From positions 62,001 through 126,000 of the forward strand of contig NZ_BJWF01000001.1 in assembly GCF_007990225.1 (NCBI RefSeq): a stretch of DNA of 64,000 bases. The letters are read 5' to 3'. The first letter of the stretch is position 1. Every line of letters starts with the position of its first letter. The DNA comes from Enterococcus villorum. Its GTDB lineage: Bacteria > Bacillota > Bacilli > Lactobacillales > Enterococcaceae. A program made the position numbers and the translations under genes. The notes under the pieces were generated by a model. The model worked only from the letters and a program-made list of their open reading frames with translations. It was not told where the DNA came from and did not search any database. This document shows positions 36,256 to 46,235 of the stretch, in pieces.

Positions 36256-36756
36256 ATGAAAAAAACGGGCTTCTATTTTCTCCTATTAATTTTACTTATT
36301 GCTACAATATATTTTAAAGCTCCTGATTTTCCATTGAGTGATTCATCGCAACGAGAGCCACTTACAATAACTGGAAGAGTTACCGATTTGGTTGCAGCAG
36401 AAGAATGTTTCAAATTATTAAAACAATCAATAGTAGCAACGAATAAAAAAGACCTTGATTCCTACATTGATACATTGGTAAAAGACGCCCAAGAAGCAAC
36501 TGCAAAACAACTTCAAATAGTCTTTGATTCCTATGATTTAAAACACGAGTTACTTTCCTTTCAAGTCTTAAATCAAAAAAAAGATTCATTATTTGTTGTT
36601 GTTTACCAGAAAACAATCAATCAAGGCAGACAGCACTATCAAAATCATATTGCTCAAATCCACTATACATTTTTAAAAGAAAAAAATCAGTGGAAGATTC
36701 AGCAATCATTTATTACTAACACTGAACTACTTGATGAATCTACACGTGCTTTCTAA
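36256..36756 (+). CDS. Secreted or membrane-anchored protein of a fucoside locus, unknown function
   Basis: The 166-residue protein has one N-terminal membrane segment or signal (~4-24) and then an extracellular domain of ~140 residues with a helical N-terminal half and a beta-rich C-terminal half, loosely like an NTF2-type fold (tentative). I start it at 36256 because AAAGGAG lies eight bases upstream; the longer frame begins at a TTG without a ribosome site. It follows the DUF624 gene and precedes the convergent AraC regulator, so it may help sense or bind the substrate (inference). Confidence 0.7.
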   Translation: MKKTGFYFLLLILLIATIYFKAPDFPLSDSSQREPLTITGRVTDLVAAEECFKLLKQSIVATNKKDLDSYIDTLVKDAQEATAKQLQIVFDSYDLKHELLSFQVLNQKKDSLFVVVYQKTINQGRQHYQNHIAQIHYTFLKEKNQWKIQQSFITNTELLDESTRAF

Positions 36757-36887
36757 CTTATCTCTTTCACTAGTATAGGAATTTTATAAGTAAAAAAACT
36801 TGCTGAATGGTCACGTGGTTAAAATACCTTTAGCCATCATAGATACTATAAAAATCACTTGATGAATAAGGGTTTTTGTCGTTCCTA

Positions 36888-39041
36888 TTATATCTTTGTT
36901 CTTTTTTTCATTTTTCGATATTCACCAGGCGTTAATCCGACAATGATTCGAAACTTTCTTGTAAAATTTGAGGTATCATAATAACCATTTTTACGAATGA
37001 CTTCTTTGATCGGAAAATCAGTTTGAATAAGTTCAAGTTTAATCTTTTTGAATCTCAACTCTTGAATGTATTTCGAAAAGGAAAGTCCTATTTCCTTACG
37101 TATCATCCGACTAATATAAGAAGGAGAAACGTTAAATACCTCTGCGATTGATGCTAACGATATTTGCGCAGAATGAAAGTGATCTCCTATATAATCAATG
37201 ATCATTTGATTTAAATTTTCTTCACTTTCCTTTGTAGGCTTTTGTTTTGTAGAACAAATCGTTCTCGCTAGTTTTTTTAACTGCTCTTCCAATTGTAATA
37301 AATTCGAAAAAGGAACATAGTTTTCCACTTCTTTCAAAATATTCTGTCCAATTAGTTCGTTACCTGTTTGAATGATGGCATTCAATAAATGATAGCCATA
37401 CAGACGTTGAAGACTTAATGAGTTCATTTTAAAAAGACTGATCGAAATCAATTGATGAATCATCTCCAACGCACTAGTAACATCTCCTTTTTTTAAGTGA
37501 TTCGTTAATTTGAAAATCTGTCCATCTGTATAATCAATGGTTGGGTATGTTTCCTCGTTAGAAATATCAGAATAATAAATAAGATGCATTTTTTCTGACT
37601 TATGATGAAGAGCAATCAGTGAAGCCACATAAGAGATATGTAATGAAAATAAGCTATCTACCGTAGAGCCTACACCCAATATCAAATCTTCATTAAGACA
37701 AAGTATCAACTTTTTTCTTAAGGCCTCAACGACTTTCATTTGGTGTCTTTCATCCATTATTCCTACTACTAATACGAGTCTTTCTGTGGGTTCAGTCACC
37801 AAGCGTTCCACTACATATGCTTGATAATCTGTTTCGACTATTTCCAATAGTTGGATGGGAAAATCTTTCTGTTTTATGCTCCCTAAATCAATAGTTAAAA
37901 TAAAATATGAAACTGCTTGTAAATCCATATGTATTGCTTCCAAAAGATTGTTTAGTTCAATTTCCGTTTCTAAACGCCTATCCAATAAAAGTCGGAAAAT
38001 ATGTTCTCTTGCGTAGGGGAGCTGTTGTTTGTTTTTCTTTAGTAATACTTGATAATTTGCAAAAAAATCTGTCAAAATCTGGTGTAAATCTTTTAAGGAT
38101 CGGATCGGCATGCTTGTTTTTAGTCTTTGGACAGAGGATTCGATTTTTATGATAGGGCTAAGTTTATATACACTAAAAATGGCCACAGCACTTAAAGAAA
38201 AGATGAAACAAAAAATGAATAACAAGAAGAAACGCCGTTTGTCCAGCTCAATGGACTTTATTTCTTCTTCCATATTGATAATAGAAAAGGTTGAAGCGTT
38301 GTCCTTATCTGTTATAGGATTAGTCAATTTCTTATTTATATTTGGGTAGTCTATTGCAGTTATTGAAGGAGAGGCTTTATTGAATGAATCGCTATAATTT
38401 TCTAAATATTTTACGGAAAGATCTGTCCTTTGCTCCAGATCGATCGTATCCATTTCGTAAATCGCTAATAAATTTGTCCCTTCTATCTTTTCTGGGATTG
38501 GCACGAGATAGAAAAAACGCGAGGGTGACACATTATCAATGGCTTTTAGAGCCATCATTTTAGGTGTTTTTGTCTCTAAATATGTAATGAACTCTTGTTG
38601 TGTAAGCTCATAATTTGCTGAATTTATAGAAAGAAAGGTCTCAAGCGAGTATCTACCGCTAGAGGAAAAAAGAATATCTGGTTGTTTTTTTATGTAATAA
38701 ATATAAACTTCTTTAATCAGATGGTTGGTTGCTTTATGTGTGAATAAACTTGCTTTTCCTTCCTTTCCATAATATGGATGTTCTAAAAGAGTTAAAGAAA
38801 GTTGAGGATCCCTCACTAATTGATTTGCTAAAAAATCTAACTCTAACAGTGTCAGAGATAAAGAATAATAGAAACGTTCTGAGTGGCTTTTTCTTATTAA
38901 CGAAATGTGCTGATCGAAACTTTTCATTGTTGTATAATAAAAAATCCATGAGAAGATCGCAAAAGGAAGCGTAAAAATAAGGAGCAATTTTTTTATTATT
39001 TTTGACGTACTACTTTTGTATGTTTTCGTTTTTCTATACAT
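36888..39041 (-). CDS. Membrane-bound AraC family regulator (YesS-like)
   Basis: The 717-residue protein has membrane segments at ~17-37 and ~269-292 enclosing an extracellular sensor domain, then a cytoplasmic part, and a C-terminal AraC DNA-binding domain (~620-717) with two helix-turn-helix units (SLASIAEVFNVSPSYISRMI and IKEVIRKNGYYDTSNFTRKF). Such regulators control LplABC-type oligosaccharide loci. It is intact although several of its presumed targets are broken. GTGGGGTG precedes the ATG. A TAAGCGCTT element near 39093 upstream could be an operator. Confidence 0.87.
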   Translation of the reverse strand: MYRKTKTYKSSTSKIIKKLLLIFTLPFAIFSWIFYYTTMKSFDQHISLIRKSHSERFYYSLSLTLLELDFLANQLVRDPQLSLTLLEHPYYGKEGKASLFTHKATNHLIKEVYIYYIKKQPDILFSSSGRYSLETFLSINSANYELTQQEFITYLETKTPKMMALKAIDNVSPSRFFYLVPIPEKIEGTNLLAIYEMDTIDLEQRTDLSVKYLENYSDSFNKASPSITAIDYPNINKKLTNPITDKDNASTFSIINMEEEIKSIELDKRRFFLLFIFCFIFSLSAVAIFSVYKLSPIIKIESSVQRLKTSMPIRSLKDLHQILTDFFANYQVLLKKNKQQLPYAREHIFRLLLDRRLETEIELNNLLEAIHMDLQAVSYFILTIDLGSIKQKDFPIQLLEIVETDYQAYVVERLVTEPTERLVLVVGIMDERHQMKVVEALRKKLILCLNEDLILGVGSTVDSLFSLHISYVASLIALHHKSEKMHLIYYSDISNEETYPTIDYTDGQIFKLTNHLKKGDVTSALEMIHQLISISLFKMNSLSLQRLYGYHLLNAIIQTGNELIGQNILKEVENYVPFSNLLQLEEQLKKLARTICSTKQKPTKESEENLNQMIIDYIGDHFHSAQISLASIAEVFNVSPSYISRMIRKEIGLSFSKYIQELRFKKIKLELIQTDFPIKEVIRKNGYYDTSNFTRKFRIIVGLTPGEYRKMKKRTKI

Positions 39042-39414
39042 TTATACACCCCACTATAATCTTGTAATACCGTCATAGTAGCACAAGAAAGTAAGCGCTT
39101 CAACACGCAAAAAGAATACGGATAACTAAAATTATTTCCGCGAAAGTAATGTTAAAAGAAACAAATCGCTACCTTTTTAGAAAGCATAAGTAACCGTCTG
39201 AAAAATAAGCCAGAATTTTTAAAACTAAAAAATAGTTTTCGTAAATTCTGGCTTATTGGATCTGTGGCTATTCATCGCCGATTATTTTCTTGGGTTGTAT
39301 TTTGAAACACGAAAAATATAGTCATCGATGTTACAGAAGAATCTACTTGGTTTTTGAGGTTTTACTTGCAATACTGACTTCTCCTTTAGGCAACGAACAA
39401 CGAGCTAATTTTTT
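39042..39414. other. Intergenic region with hairpin repeat
   Basis: No gene is seen. It contains the AraC promoter region and, at 39205-39257, an inverted repeat AATAAGCCAGAATTT...AAATTCTGGCTTATT whose ends share the AATAAGCC/GGCTTATT termini of the hairpin repeats at 8680 and 17969 but whose interior differs. Confidence 0.6.
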
Positions 39415-39735
39415 TCAACGAAAGTATTGATGAAATAACTGCGTAAGTACAGGTAAAAAGTAAATAATCCCCATAGCAGCTATAACCATCATCAATTGTT
39501 TTCGCTGTTTTTTTCGTTTAAGCATGCTACTGGTTTGATGCAAAAAATAGGTTGCGCTTTTTGCTCCAGCTGTCAGAGTGGATAAAATTAGCGTGGGCGA
39601 ATAGGCAGTTGGGGCTTTGGTAACAGACAATAGCTTAGTGCCATATTCTGGATATTTTAACAACGCTTGGTAAATTGCGACAATCATGATCGCTCCCATA
39701 AAATAATTTAAAAATGAATGAACTTTCTTCAACAA
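39415..39735 (-). CDS. Small membrane protein, unknown function
   Basis: The 106-residue protein has two predicted membrane segments (~9-26 and ~81-97) and a basic stretch KRKKQRKQ between them. Translation probably starts at a TTG, seven bases after AAGGAG. It lies downstream of topB with a ~70-base gap and may be read together with it. No family is recognised. Confidence 0.6.
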   Translation of the reverse strand: MLKKVHSFLNYFMGAIMIVAIYQALLKYPEYGTKLLSVTKAPTAYSPTLILSTLTAGAKSATYFLHQTSSMLKRKKQRKQLMMVIAAMGIIYFLPVLTQLFHQYFR

Positions 39736-39806
39736 ACTAAAACTCCTTATGTTTCCCTATAGTTGTTATGTTTAAGTAAACAATCTAACACTTTTCGGAA
39801 TATATT

Positions 39807-41996
39807 TTATTTTTCTTTGTGGTGATTATTTTCGGTTTTTTCCATCCAAGGAAATGAAAAACCAATGGATAAATCTTCCTTTAATGCCAATACAGCATCA
39901 AATTTTCCCTTTTTCCCAGTAAAACCTTTGATTACTTTACTGGTTTTTCCTTTGGATAGTAATTCACGCAGATTGGTTTTGGTTAATTTTTTCTTAGCAA
40001 TTGTCGGCCAAAGTTTAAAGTCGCATTCTGAGTTAGAACAAGTGGCAACTTTAGGATACAACATGACTGTGCCTTTTTTACACTTTGGACAACGCCCTAA
40101 TTGATCATTCTTCTTCTCCATTGCTTTTATTTGTCGTGTCCCATTGATTTCAGCGGATAAATCCACTTGAGGTATTTGCTTAGGTACAGCCTCCAATAAA
40201 TGGAGGATAAATTTTTTGATATTTTCTAAAAAGACTTCGGGAGTACCTTCTTTATTCCCAATTTTTTTTAGATAGCCTTCCCATTGTGCTGTCATTTCTG
40301 CACTTGTTAATAAAGGTTCTTGGGCGACAGCTTTACACAACGTAATCCCTTTAGCTGTCACAGTAATTTCATTTTTATTAACTTCAATATAATGACGCTG
40401 TTTTAAATTTTCTATGATATTGGCGCGAGTGGCTTTTGTACCAATCCCCTCGACTTCTTTCAAGATTTCTTGAGCTTCTTCATCATCTAATGTTTTTCCA
40501 GCCGTTTTCATTGCGGTAATCAATGTACCTTCATTGTAAGGTTTAGGTGGTTGAGTTTCTTTTTCCAGACTCTTTAAGTCAACCTCGACAATTTGATCTT
40601 TTTCAACAGTTGGTAACACTTGTAATTCTTTCTTTTTTGTTTTTGGCGCTAAAATTTTCTGCCAACCGGGTTTAATCGGCACCCGACCAACACTTTTCAA
40701 GCGTAACTCAGATACCCCAGTATAAATAGTCGTTTCTTCATAAATATAATTTTCAGCAAACATTGCGATGGTTGTCTTCGCAACTTGTAAATAAATAGCT
40801 TGTTGTAACCTCGATAATTGAGCAAAGCGTTCTTTTGAAGGGATCGTTTTTGTAGGGATAATCGCATGATGCTCTTGAACTTTTTTTGCATCGACATATC
40901 TTTTTTTAGGATGTACTTCTGGTGTTTCTACTGTACCAATTCCCAAAAAATCTTTGTAACGCGTTAGGTTTTTCACTAAATATTGATGCTCATTTTCTGT
41001 AATGTAAGAAGAGTCTGTTCGAGGATAGCTTAAAAACTTACTTTCATACAATCCTTGTGCCGCATCAAGTGTTGCTTTTGCACTAGCCTTCATGATTTGA
41101 TTCATTTTTGTTTGTAAACTTGATAGTGAAAACAAACGAGGACTACTTATTTATTTTTCTTTTTTGGTGATTTCTAAAATTTGTCCAGATTGTTTTCCTA
41201 AATGTGCTCCTAGTTTTTCAATTTCTTGACGTAACATTTCCGCGGTTTTAAAAGCTTTTTTAGGATCAAGTTTTCCAATAAATTGTCCCTGCTCACTAGT
41301 GATCTGCGCTTCTACTTCAAAATAAGGTTCTTTTTTAAAGTGTTTGATGGTCTCTTGTAGCTGATAAATCATATATAAAGTAGGGGTTTGAACACGTCCT
41401 AAAGAAAAACTGCCATCGATTCCCTTTTGTTGGAGAAGTAAACTATACAATGGGCTACCATTCATACCAATCAACCAATCAGCATTTTGCCTAGCTTTTG
41501 CTTCTTTGTATTTTGGGAAATAGTTTTCTCCAGGTCTCAGATGTTTAAATCCCTCATAGATGGCTTCTTTTTCTAAAGAATTGATCCATAGGCGAAGAAT
41601 TTTTTTCTCTTTTTTGAATGCTTGGGCTTGGATAATGATTGACCAAGCAATTGCCTCTCCTTCACGATCACCATCGGTTGCAATGATAATTGTATCCGCT
41701 GATTGTAATTCTCTTTTTACAATGGAAAATTGTGCCCATTTATCTTTAGGTACTTCATAGCGAAAAGTTTCAGGGAAAATCGGTAAATTTGCTAAGGACC
41801 ATTTTTTCCAGCGTTCATCATATGCACCTGGTGGCACCATATCTACTAAATGACCAAATCCATAAGTAATCGTTACTTCTCCAGTGAATAACGGATCACT
41901 AATTTCATAGTATCCCTCATGGCGCTTTCGTTTTTTGAATGTTTCAGCATAAGCTTTTGCTTGGGAAGGTTTTTCGGCCAATATGACAGTCTTCAT
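39807..41996 (-). pseudogene. topB: DNA topoisomerase III (TopB) interrupted by one in-frame stop codon
   Basis: The N-terminal 281 residues (41996-41151) contain the Toprim domain (VILAEKPSQAKAY with the catalytic Glu, and ATDGDREGE). The frame then meets TAA at 41153-41151 and continues without any shift as ISSPRLFSLSSLQTK to a normal end at 39807, including the active-site Tyr in LSYPRTDS and a C-terminal zinc-ribbon-like segment (CPKCKKG, CSNSECDF). Replacing that one codon gives a ~729-residue protein, the usual TopB length. The Toprim Glu and the Tyr lie on different sides of the stop, so neither piece alone should be active. Confidence 0.88.
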
Positions 41997-42087
41997 CTTT
42001 TCTCCCTCCGTTGTCTCCGTCTTTTTTTAGACTTCTTTATTATGGAACAAACATTCGCATCTGACAATAAAAAAAGTTATTTTTGAA

Positions 42088-42133
42088 TGAAAAAACGACT
42101 GAAGGCTTTTTGCAAACCTGTCAGTCGCTTGAT
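42088..42133 (-). terminator. Terminator of the LCP gene
   Basis: Read leftward, GCGACTGA and TCAGTCG form a stem around a ~17-base loop, followed by TTTTTTC. Confidence 0.8.
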
Positions 42134-42142
42134 AAATAGTCA

Positions 42143-43345
42143 TTATTTACTTAAAAAATCACTGATTGCTACTTTATTGGCCTCGTTATCAATGACCAGT
42201 ACACTTCCAGCATAACTACTGTTCCCAAAGTTCCAAGAACCATCTACGGGTACACTTAAACGATCAATTCCACCAACACCTCGAGCAATGGAGAAGAGGT
42301 TCTTCACGAGAAAGAAAGCTGAAACATTAGTGGAAGTATAACCAATCGCTTTCCCCGCAGCATAAGGCGAACGGATCAAATTCAAGGGATTTTTCAATTG
42401 ATTGAAAATGGCATTCATTACTTGTTGCTGACGTCTGACACGACCAAAATCGCCCTCTTCATCCATTCGAAAGCGAGCATATTGTAAAAGGACATGTCCA
42501 TCCATTTTTTGAACACCTTTTTTAATATCGACACCATCTAAATTTAACTCTTTTTCTGCGTCAATTTTCACTCCGGTCATAAATAAGGCATCAATCACTT
42601 TTTCAAATGATTTAAAGTCAACTTTTGCATAATATTGACAGTCGATGCCAAAATTTTCCTTGATAGTTTGTCGAACTAAATCTGCTCCGCCGTAAGCATA
42701 AGCAGAATTAATTTTATTTTGACCGACACCTGGAATCGTCACAAAACTATCACGCATAAAAGAAATTAGTTTTGGCTTGTGCGCTGGTCCATCCAACTGC
42801 AATACCATGATTGTATCTGCCCGGCCAGCATCTTCTCCTCTTGTGTCACTGCCTAATATTAAGACGTTATGCGCACCACTTGAGGATGGAACACCATTAA
42901 ACGTTTCTGTCGTCACACTTTGCAAACTCGTATCATGTTCCGCTACAAATTTCCCAACAAAAAATGAAATGATTGAAAATAAAACTAGAAATAAAAAAAT
43001 ACCTAAAACAATTTTTTTCCAAGAACGTTTCTTCTTCGTCTTCTTAGCTTGAAAAGAGTCTTTTCCTTTTTTCCCTTTAAAAAAACTTTTTTTCTCTTGA
43101 TAAGAATTCTTCTCTTTCGTGTCAGAAAATATTCGATGTGGTTGAGACGAACCGTATACTTCTTCATCCTCAAAGGAATTGGGAGCTTCTTGGTATTTTC
43201 GATAAATTCGTGTGGCATCATCTGTTTCGACTTGATGTTGCTTCTCTTTTTTATTTTTATGTGTCCTTCTAAAAAGATTATCCGTTTCATTTTTTAGAGG
43301 TTTTGCTTTTTTATGGATGTTCTTATAGCGATCCATCCGACTCAT
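42143..43345 (-). CDS. LytR-CpsA-Psr (LCP) family cell-wall glycopolymer ligase
   Basis: The 400-residue protein has a long basic cytoplasmic N-terminus, one membrane segment (~111-133) and an extracellular LCP domain beginning NVLILGSDTRG (~160-170), with the Arg/Asp-rich GRADTIMVLQL and SFMRDSFV motifs and QYARFRMDEEGDFGRVRRQQ, which bind pyrophosphate-linked lipid. LCP enzymes transfer teichoic acids or polysaccharides from undecaprenyl carriers to peptidoglycan. The extra-long cytoplasmic tail (~110 residues) is unusual in length. GGAGGG precedes the ATG, and the unit has its own terminator. Confidence 0.9.
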   Translation of the reverse strand: MSRMDRYKNIHKKAKPLKNETDNLFRRTHKNKKEKQHQVETDDATRIYRKYQEAPNSFEDEEVYGSSQPHRIFSDTKEKNSYQEKKSFFKGKKGKDSFQAKKTKKKRSWKKIVLGIFLFLVLFSIISFFVGKFVAEHDTSLQSVTTETFNGVPSSSGAHNVLILGSDTRGEDAGRADTIMVLQLDGPAHKPKLISFMRDSFVTIPGVGQNKINSAYAYGGADLVRQTIKENFGIDCQYYAKVDFKSFEKVIDALFMTGVKIDAEKELNLDGVDIKKGVQKMDGHVLLQYARFRMDEEGDFGRVRRQQQVMNAIFNQLKNPLNLIRSPYAAGKAIGYTSTNVSAFFLVKNLFSIARGVGGIDRLSVPVDGSWNFGNSSYAGSVLVIDNEANKVAISDFLSK

Positions 43346-43470
43346 TTTTGGACCCTCCCTCTATTTCGTATGATTAAAGAATACACTATCCAAAATGCAA
43401 AAGCATCTACACCAACTATAATTTAATAAAAAATAACGAAACAAACTTTCTTTTAAGCTCATGCTTCCAT

Positions 43471-44328
43471 TTATTTTTGTATAATCTGCTGGCGAATCAC
43501 TTCAATCGGCATTGCTTTTTGCGTCCAAAGTTCAAATGCAATCGCCCCTTGATGAATCAGCATACCTAAGCCATTATAACCATTTGCCCCAATTTTTTTA
43601 GCTTCTTTAAGGAGTTGTGTTTCTTCAGGAGAATAGATCAAATCAAAGACCGCTAAATTGGGATGCAATAGATCTTCACGACAAGGTAAACTTCCTTTCT
43701 TTTCACCCATCCCAATATCTGTTGCATTGATCAATAAATCGCTATGTTTCAAATCTTTCGCAAGTTGAGGTTCATCTGCATAGTCATACAAAGAAATCGA
43801 ACAGCCTGTTTTTTCTGAAACCGTGGCAAAATAAGCGCTTAAAGATAAAAATGTCGCATTTTTTCGTTTATAGATATGAATTTCTTTCGCACCATCTAAA
43901 GCCATTTGTGCCACAATCGCTTTTGCTGCACCACCTGCGCCTAAAACGGTAATCTTTTGATCAGCGATTGTGTGTCCAACCTCTTTCACAGAACGGACAA
44001 AGCCCTTTCCATCGGTATTGTAGCCAATTAAACGATGGTTTTTGTGTACAATCGTGTTGACCGCTCCAATCAATTCAGCTTCGGGACTTAATTCATCAAG
44101 GTATGTCAATACAGCTGTTTTATTTGGCATAGAAACATTTGCCCCAAGCATATTTAATGTCCGAATACTTTCAACCGCCTGCTTAAGATTGATTTGATCC
44201 ACTTCAAAAGCTAAATAAACAGCATCAATCCCACAATGCTGAAAAGCCGTATTATGCATCAACGGTGATAAACTATGAGCAGAAGGTGAGGCAAAAAAAA
44301 CTGCTAATTTTGTTTTTCCAGAAATCAT
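43471..44328 (-). CDS. aroE: Shikimate dehydrogenase
   Basis: The 285-residue enzyme reduces 3-dehydroshikimate with NADPH in the aromatic amino acid pathway. It shows SPSAHSLSPLMHNTAF for substrate binding, catalytic Lys70 (NVSMPNK), Asp106 (NTDGKGF) and the cofactor loop GAGGAAKAI. Other aro genes are not nearby. It lies downstream of the tryptophan transporter operon, separated by a hairpin, and the two share an aromatic amino acid theme. Confidence 0.92.
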   Translation of the reverse strand: MISGKTKLAVFFASPSAHSLSPLMHNTAFQHCGIDAVYLAFEVDQINLKQAVESIRTLNMLGANVSMPNKTAVLTYLDELSPEAELIGAVNTIVHKNHRLIGYNTDGKGFVRSVKEVGHTIADQKITVLGAGGAAKAIVAQMALDGAKEIHIYKRKNATFLSLSAYFATVSEKTGCSISLYDYADEPQLAKDLKHSDLLINATDIGMGEKKGSLPCREDLLHPNLAVFDLIYSPEETQLLKEAKKIGANGYNGLGMLIHQGAIAFELWTQKAMPIEVIRQQIIQK

Positions 44329-44350
44329 CTTGTTGTTCCTCCTTAATCAA

Positions 44351-44414
44351 TAAAAAGACCATCTGACCTCTCGTATAAATGACACGAGACATCAGATGGT
44401 TTCATTTTTTTGTT
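44351..44414. terminator. Strong bidirectional hairpin between trpZ and aroE
   Basis: ACCATCTGA and TCAGATGGT, with inner CTCGT/ACGAG pairing, form the stem. T runs follow on both strands. Read leftward, it ends only ~20 bases before the aroE start, so it could end the trp transporter transcript or attenuate aroE. Confidence 0.75.
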
Positions 44415-44580
44415 TACTCTTAATAAGCAATCATTCATGTATGTCTTATATCTGATAAAGACGAGTCATCAACAAGTTTAAAGGAGTTCTTAGAAACTTG
44501 TCAACTTGGAATGTGGAAAAAATGTTGGCTGATATTTTCTTTTTAAAAAAATGGGTCTTTTATCCTAAGCAAACGATCCC

Positions 44581-45351
44581 TTATTCAAGAATTTCTTCGA
44601 AAAATTGTAGTAAATCTGCCATTGTTAATTGGGCTTTTTCTTCTTGAGACAAATCTTTGACGATCCGTCCTTTTTGTAACACAATCAAACGATTGCCATA
44701 TTTTAAAGCATCTTCCATACGGTGTGTAATCATTAAACAAGTTAATTTTTGTTCGGTAATCCGCTGATTAGTTAAATGCATCAATGATTTTGCCGTTTTA
44801 GGATCTAATGCTGCGGTATGTTCATCTAACAAAAGAAGTTCTGGTGCATCAATTGTAGCCATTAATAAACTCAATGCTTGTCTTTGCCCTCCAGATAGCT
44901 CGCCTGCTGGTGTGTCTAAATGCTGTTCCAACCCATTTCCTACTTCTTGACATAATTGATAGAAAGCTGCTTTTTGATTTTTTAGATTTCGTAAGCGCAA
45001 TGGTCTCTTTTTTCCTCTTTTTTGAGCTAGAAGTAAATTCTCAGCAACAGTCATTCGTGGGGCTGTCCCCATTTTAGGATCTTGAAACACACGTGATAGA
45101 AAAGAAGCTCTTTTTTCTTCTGATTCTGTTGTTATCAATCGGTCTTTAAAAGAAATCGTTCCTTGGCTTAGGGGCAAGGTACCTGCGATTGTATTAAATA
45201 AGGTACTTTTCCCTGCGCCATTTCCGCCAAGAACCGTAATGAAATCACCCTTATGAATCGTAAAATTAATCTCTTCCAATAGGACCTTTTCTTCATGCAT
45301 CCCATTACTAACCACTTTTTTACCATTTTTAATTGTAATGATTGCTGTCAT
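44581..45351 (-). CDS. trpZ: Tryptophan ABC transporter ATP-binding protein
   Basis: The 256-residue ATPase has Walker A GGNGAGKST, signature LSGGQRQALSLL and Walker B LLLLDEHTAALD, all typical of the branch that serves PF04392-type binding proteins. It follows the permease gene by two bases. A Trp-codon leader peptide ahead of the operon supports tryptophan as the substrate. Confidence 0.9.
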   Translation of the reverse strand: MTAIITIKNGKKVVSNGMHEEKVLLEEINFTIHKGDFITVLGGNGAGKSTLFNTIAGTLPLSQGTISFKDRLITTESEEKRASFLSRVFQDPKMGTAPRMTVAENLLLAQKRGKKRPLRLRNLKNQKAAFYQLCQEVGNGLEQHLDTPAGELSGGQRQALSLLMATIDAPELLLLDEHTAALDPKTAKSLMHLTNQRITEQKLTCLMITHRMEDALKYGNRLIVLQKGRIVKDLSQEEKAQLTMADLLQFFEEILE

Positions 45352-45353
45352 GG

Positions 45354-46235
45354 CTAGACCTCCTTTTCAAATCCCGTTTTTAATTTTAAAGCATTTTTTA
45401 GTTGTGGAATCATTAAACACAACGCTAAAATAATCGCTGAGAATAATTTAAGATAAGTTGTATCAAAACCAAGCTTGATTACAACCAAGATTAATAATTG
45501 ATAAATGATACTTCCAACAACGATCGCAATCAATCGTTCTGCTAAAGTCAGTTCATGGAAGATCACTTCACCAATAATAATGGATGCTAATCCGATAACG
45601 ATTACGCCAATCCCCTTGTTTACATCCGCATACCCATCATTTTGTGCAATCAACGCACCCGATAAAGCAATCACACCATTTGAAAGTGTTAATCCTAAAA
45701 TTTTCATTCGGTCTGTCTGAATCCCCAAAGAACGTGCCATTGTTTCATTGTCGCCGGTAGCAATATAACCTTGCCCTAAATCAGTATTAAAAAAGAACAA
45801 CAAAACGCTAATCAATATTCCTAAAGCAATGAAACCTAATAAAACGGTATCGAAATAATTAGGTAAGTGAAGACCATGAAAGATATCTTGTAAAATTGGA
45901 TAATTTAACAAGGACAAATTTGGTGTTCTCATCACAAATAATATAACTGAATTTAGCCCTGACATTACTAAGATTCCCGCAAGAATGACTGGTATCTTTC
46001 CTTTCGTATAAAGTAACCCCGTCACAAGACCAGCGATCATTCCTGCCAATACGCCAAGAATCGTTGCTAGAAATGGTGATACCCCGTGTGTGATCGCGGT
46101 CACGCATACTGCTCCTCCTAATGGAAAAGATCCTTCTGTTGTCATATCAGGAAAATCTAAAATTCGATAAGTCATAAAAATTCCTAACCCTAATATTGCC
46201 CATAACATCCCTTGTGAAATTGCCGATACAATCAT
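45354..46235 (-). CDS. trpY: Tryptophan ABC transporter permease
   Basis: The 293-residue permease has about eight to nine membrane segments, of the branched-chain-type permease fold. Its ATG overlaps the stop of trpX by four bases. It is expected to pair with TrpZ and to receive substrate from TrpX. Substrate assignment comes from the operon leader. Confidence 0.9.
   Translation of the reverse strand: MIVSAISQGMLWAILGLGIFMTYRILDFPDMTTEGSFPLGGAVCVTAITHGVSPFLATILGVLAGMIAGLVTGLLYTKGKIPVILAGILVMSGLNSVILFVMRTPNLSLLNYPILQDIFHGLHLPNYFDTVLLGFIALGILISVLLFFFNTDLGQGYIATGDNETMARSLGIQTDRMKILGLTLSNGVIALSGALIAQNDGYADVNKGIGVIVIGLASIIIGEVIFHELTLAERLIAIVVGSIIYQLLILVVIKLGFDTTYLKLFSAIILALCLMIPQLKNALKLKTGFEKEV

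Noticed and set aside
39807-41135. The 3' half of topB as an independent gene
   Set aside because: It is in the same frame as the 5' half, separated only by one stop codon, and begins inside a conserved TopB motif. It is treated as one interrupted gene.
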